Source of the DNA: Candidatus Treponema caballi
GTDB lineage: Bacteria; Spirochaetota; Spirochaetia; Treponematales; Treponemataceae
NCBI GenBank assembly: GCA_018066285.1
Contig: JAGHRS010000002.1
Span: 186,001 to 250,000 of the forward strand
Direction of reading: 5' to 3'
DNA length: 64,000 bases
This document shows positions 18,996 through 28,494 of the stretch, in pieces. A program made the position numbers and the translations under genes. Every line of letters starts with the position of its first letter. Position 1 is the stretch's first letter. Below the pieces are notes generated by a model. The model saw nothing but the letters and a program-made list of their open reading frames with translations. It was not told the DNA's origin and did not search any database.

Positions 18996-19139
18996 CTTTT
19001 TCAGTTCGTTTTCTTACATACCATTTTTGAATAGCGCACTTTTTAAGATTCTCTCCCCACCCACTGTATATTATGCACTGTATTTAGAAAGAATACGGGT
19101 AAAATTGGAAAAACTCAAAAAATAATCTGTTATATAGTA

Positions 19140-20135
19140 TCAATAATACCCAGTTTTTAATCGGAATGGGAAAGGTTGAACAGATTCAATAGATTTTTTG
19201 CCATCCAGGAACATAATAAGCTTGTCAACTTCCAGAGTAATACTGGCACAGTCCGGATAATTCTGAAACGTTTTCCAGAAATCGATGTCGGCATTCTGTT
19301 TTATCCGCGACGTGGCATTTTGCATTTTGTTTTCTCTTTCAAGGAATGACTTGATTCTGTGTGTATCTGTTTCTTCGCTGCGGGAACGAGCTGTCACTGT
19401 TCCGTTGATATACAATGTCCACATTTCTTTCCAGCTGTTTTCTTTTGCAAGTTCTGGCATGAATACAGGCCAACCGGTAATCAGTACACATTTGTCTTTG
19501 GGGAGGGCAGGTTCAATGCATTGGCACATGATAAGTTCAAAAAGTTCATTAATTGCCCAGTCATCAAAGGGATTGTCAGGAAACTCTGCAATACCAAGCT
19601 GCCTGACTTTTTCAGCAAGCTTTTCCTGTTCCATGTTTTCCGAAAGAGAAAAACCTGCATATGTAGCGAACGTTTCATCCAGAGAAAGGGAAAGAAACGG
19701 TGGCTTGAACCAGGCTGCATTTCCTTTTTCCCGGCAAAGAGGCAGCAGTGCTGTAAACAGTTCTTCCATAAGAGACAGCGTGTCATTGTATGAAGCTCCG
19801 GGTGTATACGATTCAAGAAGTGTGAACTCGGGACTATGGAGCCTTCCTGCAGTTTCATTGTTGACGAAGCATTTTGAAAGCTGAAAGACAGCTGCTTTTG
19901 TTGCGGCCACTGCTTTTTTCAGGAAATAGTCATGTGATGGTACGAGATACAGGGGTTTATCTTCATCAGTCCAGGGATCAATATATGCTGTCTTGAATAC
20001 TTCATGGCCTGAATCAGGAATGAGGGCTGGTGTAAGTGATGGAGTGTCCAGTTCTGTATAGCCGTGTTCAGAAAAAAAAGACCTCAATTTCTGCAGTACT
20101 GCTGCGCGGAAACGCAGCGTATCAATATCTGTCAT
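19140..20135 (-). CDS. EpmA/GenX-type lysyl-tRNA synthetase-like protein
   Basis: Class II aaRS core without anticodon-binding domain: YTELDTPSLTPALIPDSGHEVFKT, LHSPEFTLLESYTPGASYND; start set at MTDIDTLRF. Confidence 0.8.
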   Translation of the reverse strand: MTDIDTLRFRAAVLQKLRSFFSEHGYTELDTPSLTPALIPDSGHEVFKTAYIDPWTDEDKPLYLVPSHDYFLKKAVAATKAAVFQLSKCFVNNETAGRLHSPEFTLLESYTPGASYNDTLSLMEELFTALLPLCREKGNAAWFKPPFLSLSLDETFATYAGFSLSENMEQEKLAEKVRQLGIAEFPDNPFDDWAINELFELIMCQCIEPALPKDKCVLITGWPVFMPELAKENSWKEMWTLYINGTVTARSRSEETDTHRIKSFLERENKMQNATSRIKQNADIDFWKTFQNYPDCASITLEVDKLIMFLDGKKSIESVQPFPFRLKTGYY

Positions 20136-20191
20136 AAAATAAGTATAAAATCTCAGTAGACAAATTGCAACGTACAACGTACAATTTCACT

Positions 20192-21208
20192 ATGATACGT
20201 GTGCTTATTGTTGATGATTCTGTTATAATCAGGAAACTTCTTGCGGGCATTCTTGAGAAAGATTCCCGCTTTGAAATCGCCGGTTTTGCTGCTAATGGTC
20301 TGGAAGCGCAGCGTCAGAATAAGGCGTTGGATCCGGACATTATTGTCATGGATATTTATATGCCTCTGCTTGATGGTATAGAGGCAACCCGGTGCATCAT
20401 GCGTGAAAAACCAGTGCCCATTGTTATTTTTTCAACAGAAGATACCGCCCGCATGGGATATACGGCACTTGAAGCCGGAGCCCTTGATATGGCCAGGAAA
20501 CCGGATAGTACAATGCAATCAGAGAATTATTTCAAAATATTTAAAGACAGACTTGCTGTCCTGGCTCAGAAAAACAGAAAAGCTGAGAATGCATCTCAGG
20601 TAACTCCGGTAACTGTAAAAACCGGGGGAAACTGGCAGGCACTGCTTATCGGTGCTTCTACAGGAGGCCCGGTTGCTGTTCAGAAGGTGCTGGTTGGTCT
20701 GAAAAAGGATTTCCCTTTACCAATCCTTGTTACTCAGCACATTGATGGTAATTTCGATGCACAGTATGCCTCCTGGCTTGCCGAAACTACCGGATTGCCA
20801 GTGTCGCTTGCTGAAAATGGTATTCCTCTACAACCCGGACATGTATATGTTGCTCCTGCAAACAAGCACCTGCGCATCTCTCCTCAGACTGACAGCAAGA
20901 CAGTATATGCTGCTCTTACCGATGACCCGCCGGTGCATTTCCTGAGACCCGCAGTAGATCCGCTTTTTGAATCTGGCGCAGAAATCCTGAAAGACAGATG
21001 TCTTGCCGTCCTGCTTACCGGAATGGGAAATGATGGCGCTGCAGGTTGTAAAAAGATTGTTGACGCTGGTGGATATACCATTTGCCAGGATGAACGCTCC
21101 TGTGTCGTTTATGGCATGCCGGGCGCCGCTGTCAGTATGGGTGGCGCAAGTTCAGTCCTTTCGTTAGGCGACATTGGCTTTACATTGCGGAAGATGGCGG
21201 GCATCTGA
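20192..21208 (+). CDS. cheB: Chemotaxis protein-glutamate methylesterase CheB
   Basis: Receiver RVLIVDDSVIIRKLL...; methylesterase LLIGASTGGPVAVQKVL, LTQHIDGNF, VLLTGMGNDGAAGCKKI. Confidence 0.95.
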   Translation: MIRVLIVDDSVIIRKLLAGILEKDSRFEIAGFAANGLEAQRQNKALDPDIIVMDIYMPLLDGIEATRCIMREKPVPIVIFSTEDTARMGYTALEAGALDMARKPDSTMQSENYFKIFKDRLAVLAQKNRKAENASQVTPVTVKTGGNWQALLIGASTGGPVAVQKVLVGLKKDFPLPILVTQHIDGNFDAQYASWLAETTGLPVSLAENGIPLQPGHVYVAPANKHLRISPQTDSKTVYAALTDDPPVHFLRPAVDPLFESGAEILKDRCLAVLLTGMGNDGAAGCKKIVDAGGYTICQDERSCVVYGMPGAAVSMGGASSVLSLGDIGFTLRKMAGI

Positions 21209-21915
21209 TGTCGCAGCCAAAGCTGTTCCGCATCATTGACAAAGCAGTTTTTGATTATCATCTCATAGAAGAGGGCGACAGAATTCTTGTCGGTGCAAGC
21301 GGTGGAAAGGATTCTACTGCACTAGTTGAATATCTTGCGGCCCGCCAGAAGCAGCATCGGGAAAACTTCGAGTTTACCGCGCTGCATGTTGAAAGTGGCC
21401 TTGGCGAGTCTTTGAGCAGTGGGCTGCTTGCTCAGTTTACAGCGTGGGGCGTGGTGCCAGAAGTTGTGAATGCAGATGTCCTCGCCCGCCTTAAACCCGG
21501 TCACAGGATGAACTGCTGGTGGTGCTCTACGCAGCGCCGGACAGAGCTTAATAATTACGCTATTGAACACGGGTATAACAAGATTGCTCTCGGGCACCAC
21601 CTTGACGACATTCTTGAGACACTGCTCATGAATGCGCTGGTAAAAGGGGAACTTTCCACAATGCCACCGCGCCTCAAATACCTGAAATATCCGGTTACGG
21701 TGATTCGGCCATTGTGCTATGCGGATGTAGACAGCATCATTACGCACGCTAAGGCGGCAGGTTATATAAGCTCAACGTGCACGTGCACCTATCAGGACAA
21801 CTCTGGCAGAAAAGAAGCCCGGAAGAGGCTTGAGGACCTGACTCACGGCAGTGCTCAGGAAAAGCAGAAACTATTCCAGGCTTTAAAAAACGTCCGCACT
21901 GACTATCTTCCGTAA
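21208..21915 (+). CDS. TtcA-like PP-loop ATPase (tRNA thiolation family)
   Basis: ILVGASGGKDSTALVEYL PP-loop, CWWCSTQRR, GHHLDDILETLLMN; ATG overlaps cheB stop. Confidence 0.85.
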   Translation: MSQPKLFRIIDKAVFDYHLIEEGDRILVGASGGKDSTALVEYLAARQKQHRENFEFTALHVESGLGESLSSGLLAQFTAWGVVPEVVNADVLARLKPGHRMNCWWCSTQRRTELNNYAIEHGYNKIALGHHLDDILETLLMNALVKGELSTMPPRLKYLKYPVTVIRPLCYADVDSIITHAKAAGYISSTCTCTYQDNSGRKEARKRLEDLTHGSAQEKQKLFQALKNVRTDYLP

Positions 21916-21966
21916 AAGACGGGCCATCTTTCACAAAAAAGCAAAAAACGCTATAGTTTTCTCACT

Positions 21967-22980
21967 ATGATTTATTCAACTATTCTTGATGCAATGGGAC
22001 ATACTCCCCTCGTTCAGCTTCAGCGCATGGTCGGCAAAGACTGTGCCCGTGTTCTTGTTAAATTTGAAGGCCTGAACGTCGGCGGTTCCATTAAGACCCG
22101 CACTGCCTTTAATATGATTCTTCAGGCTGAGAAAGACGGGCTTATCAATAACAATACAATCATTGTGGAGCCAACAAGCGGTAACCAGGGCATTGGTCTT
22201 GCTTTAATCGGAGCCGTACGTGGTTATAAAACGATAATCATCATGCCTGACTCGGTAAGTGAGGAGCGCCGCAAGCTTGTAAAGCACTATGGCGCTGAAG
22301 TCCGCCTGATTCACGATAATGGCGATATCGGACAGTGTATTCAGGAATGCATAGATACCGCTGCCCGCATGCAGAAAGAAAACCCGAATGTCTTTATTCC
22401 GCAGCAGTTTGAAAATCCTGCAAATCCGCAGGCTCACCGCGATGCAACAGCGCTTGAGATTCTTGATGATGTTGATGGCCCGATTGACGGTTTCTGCTCG
22501 GGAATTGGAACAGGCGGCACCATCACCGGAATTGGCGAAGTTCTGAAAAAGGCAAATCCGGACATGAAAATCTGGGCAGTTGAACCTGAGCATGCCGCCA
22601 TTCTCGCCGGAGGAACGGTCGGTACGCATTTACAGATGGGAATAGGCGACGGCCTTATTCCGCTCAACCTGAACCAGAAGATATACGACGACATTTACAT
22701 TGTCTCTGATGAAGCTGCAATCCGCACATCACGGGCACTTGCTAAGTTTGAAGGTCTTATGTGCGGCATTTCAAGCGGAACGAACGTCGCCGCAGCTGTG
22801 GAAATGGCACGTATCCTGGGGCCTGGAAAGACCGTTGTCACGGTTCTGCCGGATACAGCTGAGCGCTATTTTTCAACGCCGCTTTTTGATGAGGATATGT
22901 TCGCAGAAGAATGGTGTGCTCACGCCTGCGCCGGTCTCTGTTCAAAATGTCCTGCGCGGAATCTTGAAAAACGCAGCTGA
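21967..22980 (+). CDS. cysK: Cysteine synthase A with Cys-rich C-terminal tail
   Basis: LDAMGHTPLVQLQRM, VKFEGLNVGGSIKTRTAFNMI, EPTSGNQGIGLALIGAVRG, GIGTGGTITGIGEVLKK. Confidence 0.92.
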   Translation: MIYSTILDAMGHTPLVQLQRMVGKDCARVLVKFEGLNVGGSIKTRTAFNMILQAEKDGLINNNTIIVEPTSGNQGIGLALIGAVRGYKTIIIMPDSVSEERRKLVKHYGAEVRLIHDNGDIGQCIQECIDTAARMQKENPNVFIPQQFENPANPQAHRDATALEILDDVDGPIDGFCSGIGTGGTITGIGEVLKKANPDMKIWAVEPEHAAILAGGTVGTHLQMGIGDGLIPLNLNQKIYDDIYIVSDEAAIRTSRALAKFEGLMCGISSGTNVAAAVEMARILGPGKTVVTVLPDTAERYFSTPLFDEDMFAEEWCAHACAGLCSKCPARNLEKRS

Positions 22981-23000
22981 TTTCTGTCTGGAGACTGGAG

Positions 23001-26000
23001 TTAGAGCAGGGAAGCGAGTGCGCGCGTAAGTTCCTTGATGTTGATCGGCTTTGCAACGTGAATGTTCATGCCAGCTTCCTGACTGCGTTTTTTATCTTCG
23101 TCAAAGGCATTTGCTGAGAATGCTGCAATGGGGAGTTTTTCAGCACCAGGAAGCTTACGTATTTCACTTGTTGCTGTATAGCCGTCCATAACAGGCATCT
23201 GTATATCCATGAGGATGAAATCATAATAATTTACGCCTTTTTCTTTTACGGTATCCAGCGCAATTAATCCGTTTACTGCGGTTTCAATAATAAGGCCACG
23301 TTCCTGAAGAATCTGCTCTGAAATTTCCCTGTTGAGTTCATTGTCCTCAACGAGTAGAAGACGTTTCCCGATGAGTTTTTCCTCATCAATCCCCAGATCA
23401 GCTTCTTCATGCAGCTTTTTTGCAGCCTTGAATTCTTCAATCTGTTCCGGTGTAGCAATCTTATGGGTGAATGAGACTGAAACGGTTGTACCACGCCCCT
23501 GTTTCGAGTCAATCGCGATTTCTCCGCCCAGCAGATCAGTCAGACGCTTGACAATTGACATACCCAGCCCTGTTCCCTGAATGCCAGACTGGGTTGTCGT
23601 CTGCTCTCTTTCAAAAGGCTCATAAATGTGCTCGATGAATTTCGGATCCATTCCGATGCCGTTATCCTGCACAATTGAGTGTGTAATGACTTCATCCGGT
23701 TTTTCAGCTTTCTCCTGATGAACAGTGTACCAGATAGTTCCGCCTGTCGGTGTGTACTTTATTGCGTTATTGAGCAGGTTTACGACAATCTGCTTGATGT
23801 GGACGGTATCTGACAGAACATATGGATGCGGACAATCAGCTATTGATGCAACAAACTGTATGTTCTTTTCTTTAGCCGCTATGGAGTTCATCTGGGCAAC
23901 TTTTTCAGCTTCTTCCGTAACGCAGGTAATCTTTTCATCAATCTGAGTCTTTCCCGCTTCAATACGGGACATGTCAAGAATGTCGTTTATAATGGTCAGC
24001 AGATAATCACTTGAGGTTTTTACTTTTGTCAGATAATCATCAACCTTGTTTGTTTCAGATTTATGGGATAGAGCCATGTCAGTGAATCCGATGATGGCAT
24101 TGAGCGGCGTCCGGATGTCATGTGACATGTTGAACAGGAATGCTGTTTTTGCGGCACTGGCAGCTTCTGCATTATTACGGGCAATGACAAGCTGATGCTG
24201 CAGTTCTTCGCGGCGCTTTTCTGCATCAATATTTATATGAGTTCCGAAGAATTCTCCATATCCATTCTGATAGCGAATGACGCGACCGGCTGAACGGAAC
24301 CAGTGATATTCTCCTTCCTGGTTACGCATGCGGAATTCTGAGTTATAGCCAGTTTTTCCGGTCTTGTCGTGAAGGGCAGCATCAAAGGCTTTTGATGCCT
24401 TTTCAACATCATCCGGATGAATGACATTCTGAAAATCTTTTGAAGTCAGTATTCTGTGCTTATCTTCCCATCCGATGATGGCGTACAGCTCGTCAGAATA
24501 CTCAGTACGGTAAATGTCATCGTTTTTATTGAAATGATATGACCACATACCGGAATGAACGATATCATGAACGAGGCGGAACCTTTCGAAATCAAGCTGC
24601 TGGTTTTCGCGTAACTTTATGCGCTCAAGTCCGATATTCAGAAGGTTTGCGATTTCTTCCATGGCGTTTCGTTCTGCCTCGTTGAAAATCTTCTGGCGGT
24701 GCATGAAGTGAATGGCAATATATCCTTTTGGAATGGCATCATTGTAAATGATGCGGCCAAGCAGCGATTTTACCGGACAGACTTTTGGCAATGTCAGTTC
24801 TGGAGGGCAGTAGTTTCTGTCTGTTATGCAGAATTCACTCTGAACATGGCTTTTGGCAGATATGTACGAATAGAGTGGACAACTGTCGCACACTCTTACC
24901 GATGGCAGCTTTATACCGCGTCTTTCCGTATGCAGGACGTATCCGTCAGCTCTTCTGTAAACGACCTGATCACAATCTGCAGCATCGAGCAGTTTCTTTT
25001 CAAAAAAGGAAAGAAACTTTTCTGTATCAGCGTCCTGTGTTGCTATATAATTGAAAATATCTGAACGGAATTGCATGAACTGATATTCTTTTTCGTGGAC
25101 TTTCTGTAGTTCATTCTTTTCACGGATAGTATCAATATTGACATTTGTTCCGAGCAGTTCTCCGCTGCCATCTTCATTAAGAAGGATACGGCCGGAAGAA
25201 TGATACCAGTGGTATATGCCATCACTGTTTTTCATTCTGTGATCAAGTTCAACAATGGTTTTTCCTGTCGGATCTTGTATGGCATCAAAAATAGCCTTCC
25301 TTGTTTCCTCAAGATCATCGGGATGTGTTATGTCTTCGTAGGAAACGTCCGGTCGGAGCGGAGGCTTATAACCAAACATCTGTACGATTTCGTTGGAGTA
25401 GACTTTATCGTACACTACTTTTGAGCTGTCGAAAAAGAAAGACCAGCTGCCTGAGCCGATTATGTTATGGATGAGGGTATAGCGTGCAAGCTGTTTTTCA
25501 AGCTCAAGTTCGTGATATTTTTCCCGTCTGTATTCTTCGTCGTTATTGAAGAGGCCTATAATGACCTTATGCCGTGAAGGCCAGCTTGATTCTGGTCTGA
25601 TGCGCAGTTTGTACCAGACTTCCCGTCTGCCTTCCAGAAGACGGTAACTTACCGTATATTCAGGAACTTTTAGGAACGTATCTTTAAGAAAAGCTATGGA
25701 AAGAATGTTCAACAGTTTTTCTCTGTCATCGGGATGGACACGTTTCATGATGAAATCTCTGTTTTTCTCTATGAAGTGTCCGTTTCCTGTCATGTCCTGC
25801 CCTGTCATGTTCCGGTCATCTGAATAGGTGCGGGCGACTTTATACGTTCCGTTATCAAGGTTGACAAGGAAAATGACTTCGAAGTTGTCAGAAAGCGAAA
25901 TGACTGATTGAACGCGTTTTCTGAACCGGATTTCTTCGTCAGTCTTGATGTCCAGAATTTCCCTTTCTTTTACGAGCAGGTAGTTCAGCAGAATGGCAGC

Positions 26001-26627
26001 GAGACCGAACATGACGGAGAAGTTATAGCCCGGCATGAGGCCGTCGAGCAGATATCCTGCTGCAGTAAAAATGGCAACAGTCAGGATGGTGATTGCGCCT
26101 TTTACTGATATGTATTGAGAATGGGAAATGACGTAACTGATTATGAAAATACTGGCAGTTGCGTCAAGACTAAACGGAATGATATACAGGTTTCCCTTGA
26201 TCTGATGTCCGTTATCAAGGATGAATACCTGTTGTGTTACTACAAGAATAAGTGTCAGGATGAAGCAGCAGGCTTCAACAATGCAGGTAATGAAAGAGAA
26301 TTTGTAGGTAAAGGGGATGCCTGATTTCTTATGCTCATTGATGTAGCAGTTTATATAGACACCCACACCTGCTTCTATGAAATTGATGAGAAGCAGTGAC
26401 AGACAGAGGACTACCATGTGGGGAGTGTCATACACTGCTTTCCCCTCAAAATAGTAATTGAGTGCATCGCATAATATGGCAATTATAGTTAGAGCCATAC
26501 ATGATATCAATGCCTTGGTCGAATTCCGCCGGTACTGCTTTGAGGAAATAATCGACAGAAACAGTATCAGCAGAATGAGTGAAGAGAAAATATCAGCGAA
26601 AATATAGAGATGGTTGGCTAATATCAC
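23001..26627 (-). CDS. Hybrid sensor histidine kinase (TM region, PAS domains, GAF-like domain, HisKA-HATPase, receiver)
   Basis: 1208 aa; FLFNMSHDIRTPLNAIIGFTDMA, HATPase motifs, receiver LLVEDNELNREI...DFILMDIQMPVMDGYTATSEIR. Confidence 0.93.
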   Translation of the reverse strand: MILANHLYIFADIFSSLILLILFLSIISSKQYRRNSTKALISCMALTIIAILCDALNYYFEGKAVYDTPHMVVLCLSLLLINFIEAGVGVYINCYINEHKKSGIPFTYKFSFITCIVEACCFILTLILVVTQQVFILDNGHQIKGNLYIIPFSLDATASIFIISYVISHSQYISVKGAITILTVAIFTAAGYLLDGLMPGYNFSVMFGLAAILLNYLLVKEREILDIKTDEEIRFRKRVQSVISLSDNFEVIFLVNLDNGTYKVARTYSDDRNMTGQDMTGNGHFIEKNRDFIMKRVHPDDREKLLNILSIAFLKDTFLKVPEYTVSYRLLEGRREVWYKLRIRPESSWPSRHKVIIGLFNNDEEYRREKYHELELEKQLARYTLIHNIIGSGSWSFFFDSSKVVYDKVYSNEIVQMFGYKPPLRPDVSYEDITHPDDLEETRKAIFDAIQDPTGKTIVELDHRMKNSDGIYHWYHSSGRILLNEDGSGELLGTNVNIDTIREKNELQKVHEKEYQFMQFRSDIFNYIATQDADTEKFLSFFEKKLLDAADCDQVVYRRADGYVLHTERRGIKLPSVRVCDSCPLYSYISAKSHVQSEFCITDRNYCPPELTLPKVCPVKSLLGRIIYNDAIPKGYIAIHFMHRQKIFNEAERNAMEEIANLLNIGLERIKLRENQQLDFERFRLVHDIVHSGMWSYHFNKNDDIYRTEYSDELYAIIGWEDKHRILTSKDFQNVIHPDDVEKASKAFDAALHDKTGKTGYNSEFRMRNQEGEYHWFRSAGRVIRYQNGYGEFFGTHINIDAEKRREELQHQLVIARNNAEAASAAKTAFLFNMSHDIRTPLNAIIGFTDMALSHKSETNKVDDYLTKVKTSSDYLLTIINDILDMSRIEAGKTQIDEKITCVTEEAEKVAQMNSIAAKEKNIQFVASIADCPHPYVLSDTVHIKQIVVNLLNNAIKYTPTGGTIWYTVHQEKAEKPDEVITHSIVQDNGIGMDPKFIEHIYEPFEREQTTTQSGIQGTGLGMSIVKRLTDLLGGEIAIDSKQGRGTTVSVSFTHKIATPEQIEEFKAAKKLHEEADLGIDEEKLIGKRLLLVEDNELNREISEQILQERGLIIETAVNGLIALDTVKEKGVNYYDFILMDIQMPVMDGYTATSEIRKLPGAEKLPIAAFSANAFDEDKKRSQEAGMNIHVAKPINIKELTRALASLL

Positions 26628-26651
26628 TTTTTAATCTCTTTTCTGTGTGAA

Positions 26652-28301
26652 TCAGTACTTAAATTCACTGCCTCCAATAAACTCACGGATGATGGACTGT
26701 CCCGGAACGTAGGTTGCGGGAATGGTGTAAAAGTTGCTCAGGAACTGGAGCAGACGCATTGCTTCTGAATACTCAGCCTGATCTGGTGTGACACAGCGTA
26801 AGAGCGGGGCTGCGTATACGCGCAGTACTGCAAGCTCATAGTCGAGCGCCGTATTCAGCATGACGTCTGCATTGCCCTGGAACGGGAAGATGTGGAGTCG
26901 CTCGCCCCTCTGGACGCTTGGCCACATCTTGATGGTGTCAGCAGCGCTTTTTCCGCGGAACTGGCTGTCGCGGACAATGCGGCGGATAAGGCGGTTGTCG
27001 CTTGTAGGAATGCGGTTGTGATCATCCAGATTGAGCTGCGTAAGGGCTGAAAGATAGACCTTGAACTTGTTTTCCGGTTTGATGAGCGGCGTCAGTCTGT
27101 CATTCAGACCGTGAATGCCTTCAATGACGAGAATGTCGTTCGGCCCCATGGTGAGCGTCTTTCCCGTATAATACTGCTTTCCTTCACGGAAGTCGTAGGA
27201 AGGCATCTGTATAGTCTTTCCCTTACTCAGATCGAGCAGGTTCTGGTTCAGCTGATCGACATCGAGCGCTTCAAGACATTCGTAGTCGTAGTCGCCGTTT
27301 TCATCCTTCGGCGTCTGCTCCCTTCCAAGGTAATAGTTATCAAGGCTGATGACATGCGGTGTGTATCCCATGACCTGCAGCTGGATGGCGAGCTTTTTCG
27401 ATGTCGTCGTCTTTCCGGAGCTTGAAGGACCTGCAAGCAGAACGACGCGTGCTGTTTGGCGCTCATAGATTTTTGTCGCGATGTCAGAAATGTTCTTGTT
27501 CTGGAACGTTTCCGCGATATTGATGAAGTCTTTCGTCTTCCTCTGGTAGACAAGCTCGTTAAGGTCTGCAACAGAAGTGACCTTCTGCAGCTTTCCCCAT
27601 TCCTTGTAGCGGCTGTAAACATCGAAGAGACTCGGAATGTCCTTGAACTCAGGAAGCTTTGACGGATCAGATGTTGCCGGGAAGCGGAGGAGGAAGCCCT
27701 CGTGATACGGCATGATGTCAAAGACTGAAAGAAGACCGGTCGTTGAAAGCAGCGGCTCAAAGAACAGGTCTGCAAACGTGTCGAGTCTGTTTATCTTGAT
27801 GACAGGTTTTGCCTGGAACTTGAGCTGGCGGCTTGTTGCCTCAAGATGCTGTTTTTCAAGCAGGGTAACAGCGTCCTTGTATGAAATGACTTCTGTCGTA
27901 ATGGCTTTATCTGCAACGACAAGCTGCCTGACAGCGTCGTTGAGCCGCGTGATGTCATCTTTTGAGACTGTACCGTTATCGAATGTGTAATAATAGCCAT
28001 AACCCATACTGTGACCGACGAGCAGGCGTCTGTCAGGAAAGAGTTTCTGTGCAGCTGCTGCAACGACAAAGCAGAGCGTACGGCGGTACATGGCAGTACC
28101 GTCTTTTGTGTCCGGCATAACGGGAGTAAGTTCTGCATTTACCTCAATTCTTGATGTGAGGGGAGTAACGACGTTGTTCACTTTAACGGCATACAGCTTA
28201 TCCGCTGTTTCTTTGCCAAAGTGAGAAATGATATCCTGCACGGGGCAGCCTGAATGTGTCTGAATTGTTTTTCCATCTGGGAATGAAAGTATTATATCCA
28301 T
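26652..28301 (-). CDS. Uridine kinase-like nucleoside kinase with N-terminal TGS/ThrRS-like region
   Basis: TGS-like N-terminus (MDIILSFPDGKTIQTHSGCPVQDIISHF), GHSMGYGYYYTFD, kinase VVLLAGPSSSGKTTTSKKLAIQL. Confidence 0.9.
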   Translation of the reverse strand: MDIILSFPDGKTIQTHSGCPVQDIISHFGKETADKLYAVKVNNVVTPLTSRIEVNAELTPVMPDTKDGTAMYRRTLCFVVAAAAQKLFPDRRLLVGHSMGYGYYYTFDNGTVSKDDITRLNDAVRQLVVADKAITTEVISYKDAVTLLEKQHLEATSRQLKFQAKPVIKINRLDTFADLFFEPLLSTTGLLSVFDIMPYHEGFLLRFPATSDPSKLPEFKDIPSLFDVYSRYKEWGKLQKVTSVADLNELVYQRKTKDFINIAETFQNKNISDIATKIYERQTARVVLLAGPSSSGKTTTSKKLAIQLQVMGYTPHVISLDNYYLGREQTPKDENGDYDYECLEALDVDQLNQNLLDLSKGKTIQMPSYDFREGKQYYTGKTLTMGPNDILVIEGIHGLNDRLTPLIKPENKFKVYLSALTQLNLDDHNRIPTSDNRLIRRIVRDSQFRGKSAADTIKMWPSVQRGERLHIFPFQGNADVMLNTALDYELAVLRVYAAPLLRCVTPDQAEYSEAMRLLQFLSNFYTIPATYVPGQSIIREFIGGSEFKY

Positions 28302-28413
28302 AATAAAAGTATAAATCGCATTGTTTCTACACGCAAGTTTTTCACTGTAAGATATGTCTCAGCGTAACTATTTACTAGACAGAGTAATGTTTTTAAGCTA
28401 ATGTATTGTTAAC

Positions 28414-28485
28414 GGGCAGTTAACTCAGTGGTAGAGTGCTTCCTTCACACGGAAGAAGTCGTTGGTTCAAGTCCAATACCGCCCA
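28414..28485 (+). tRNA. tRNA-Val(CAC)
   Basis: GGGCAGTTAACTCAGTGGTAGAGTGCTTCCTTCACACGGAAGAAGTCGTTGGTTCAAGTCCAATACCGCCCA; anticodon CAC; one acceptor-stem mismatch (A5-C68). Confidence 0.88.
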
Positions 28486-28494
28486 TATCACACT

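Noticed and set aside
28462-28494. Upstream extension of cimA in the ORF track
   Set aside because: Overlaps tRNA-Val; alignment-like start is ATG 28495 (MYSDNSITVLDSTLRDG).
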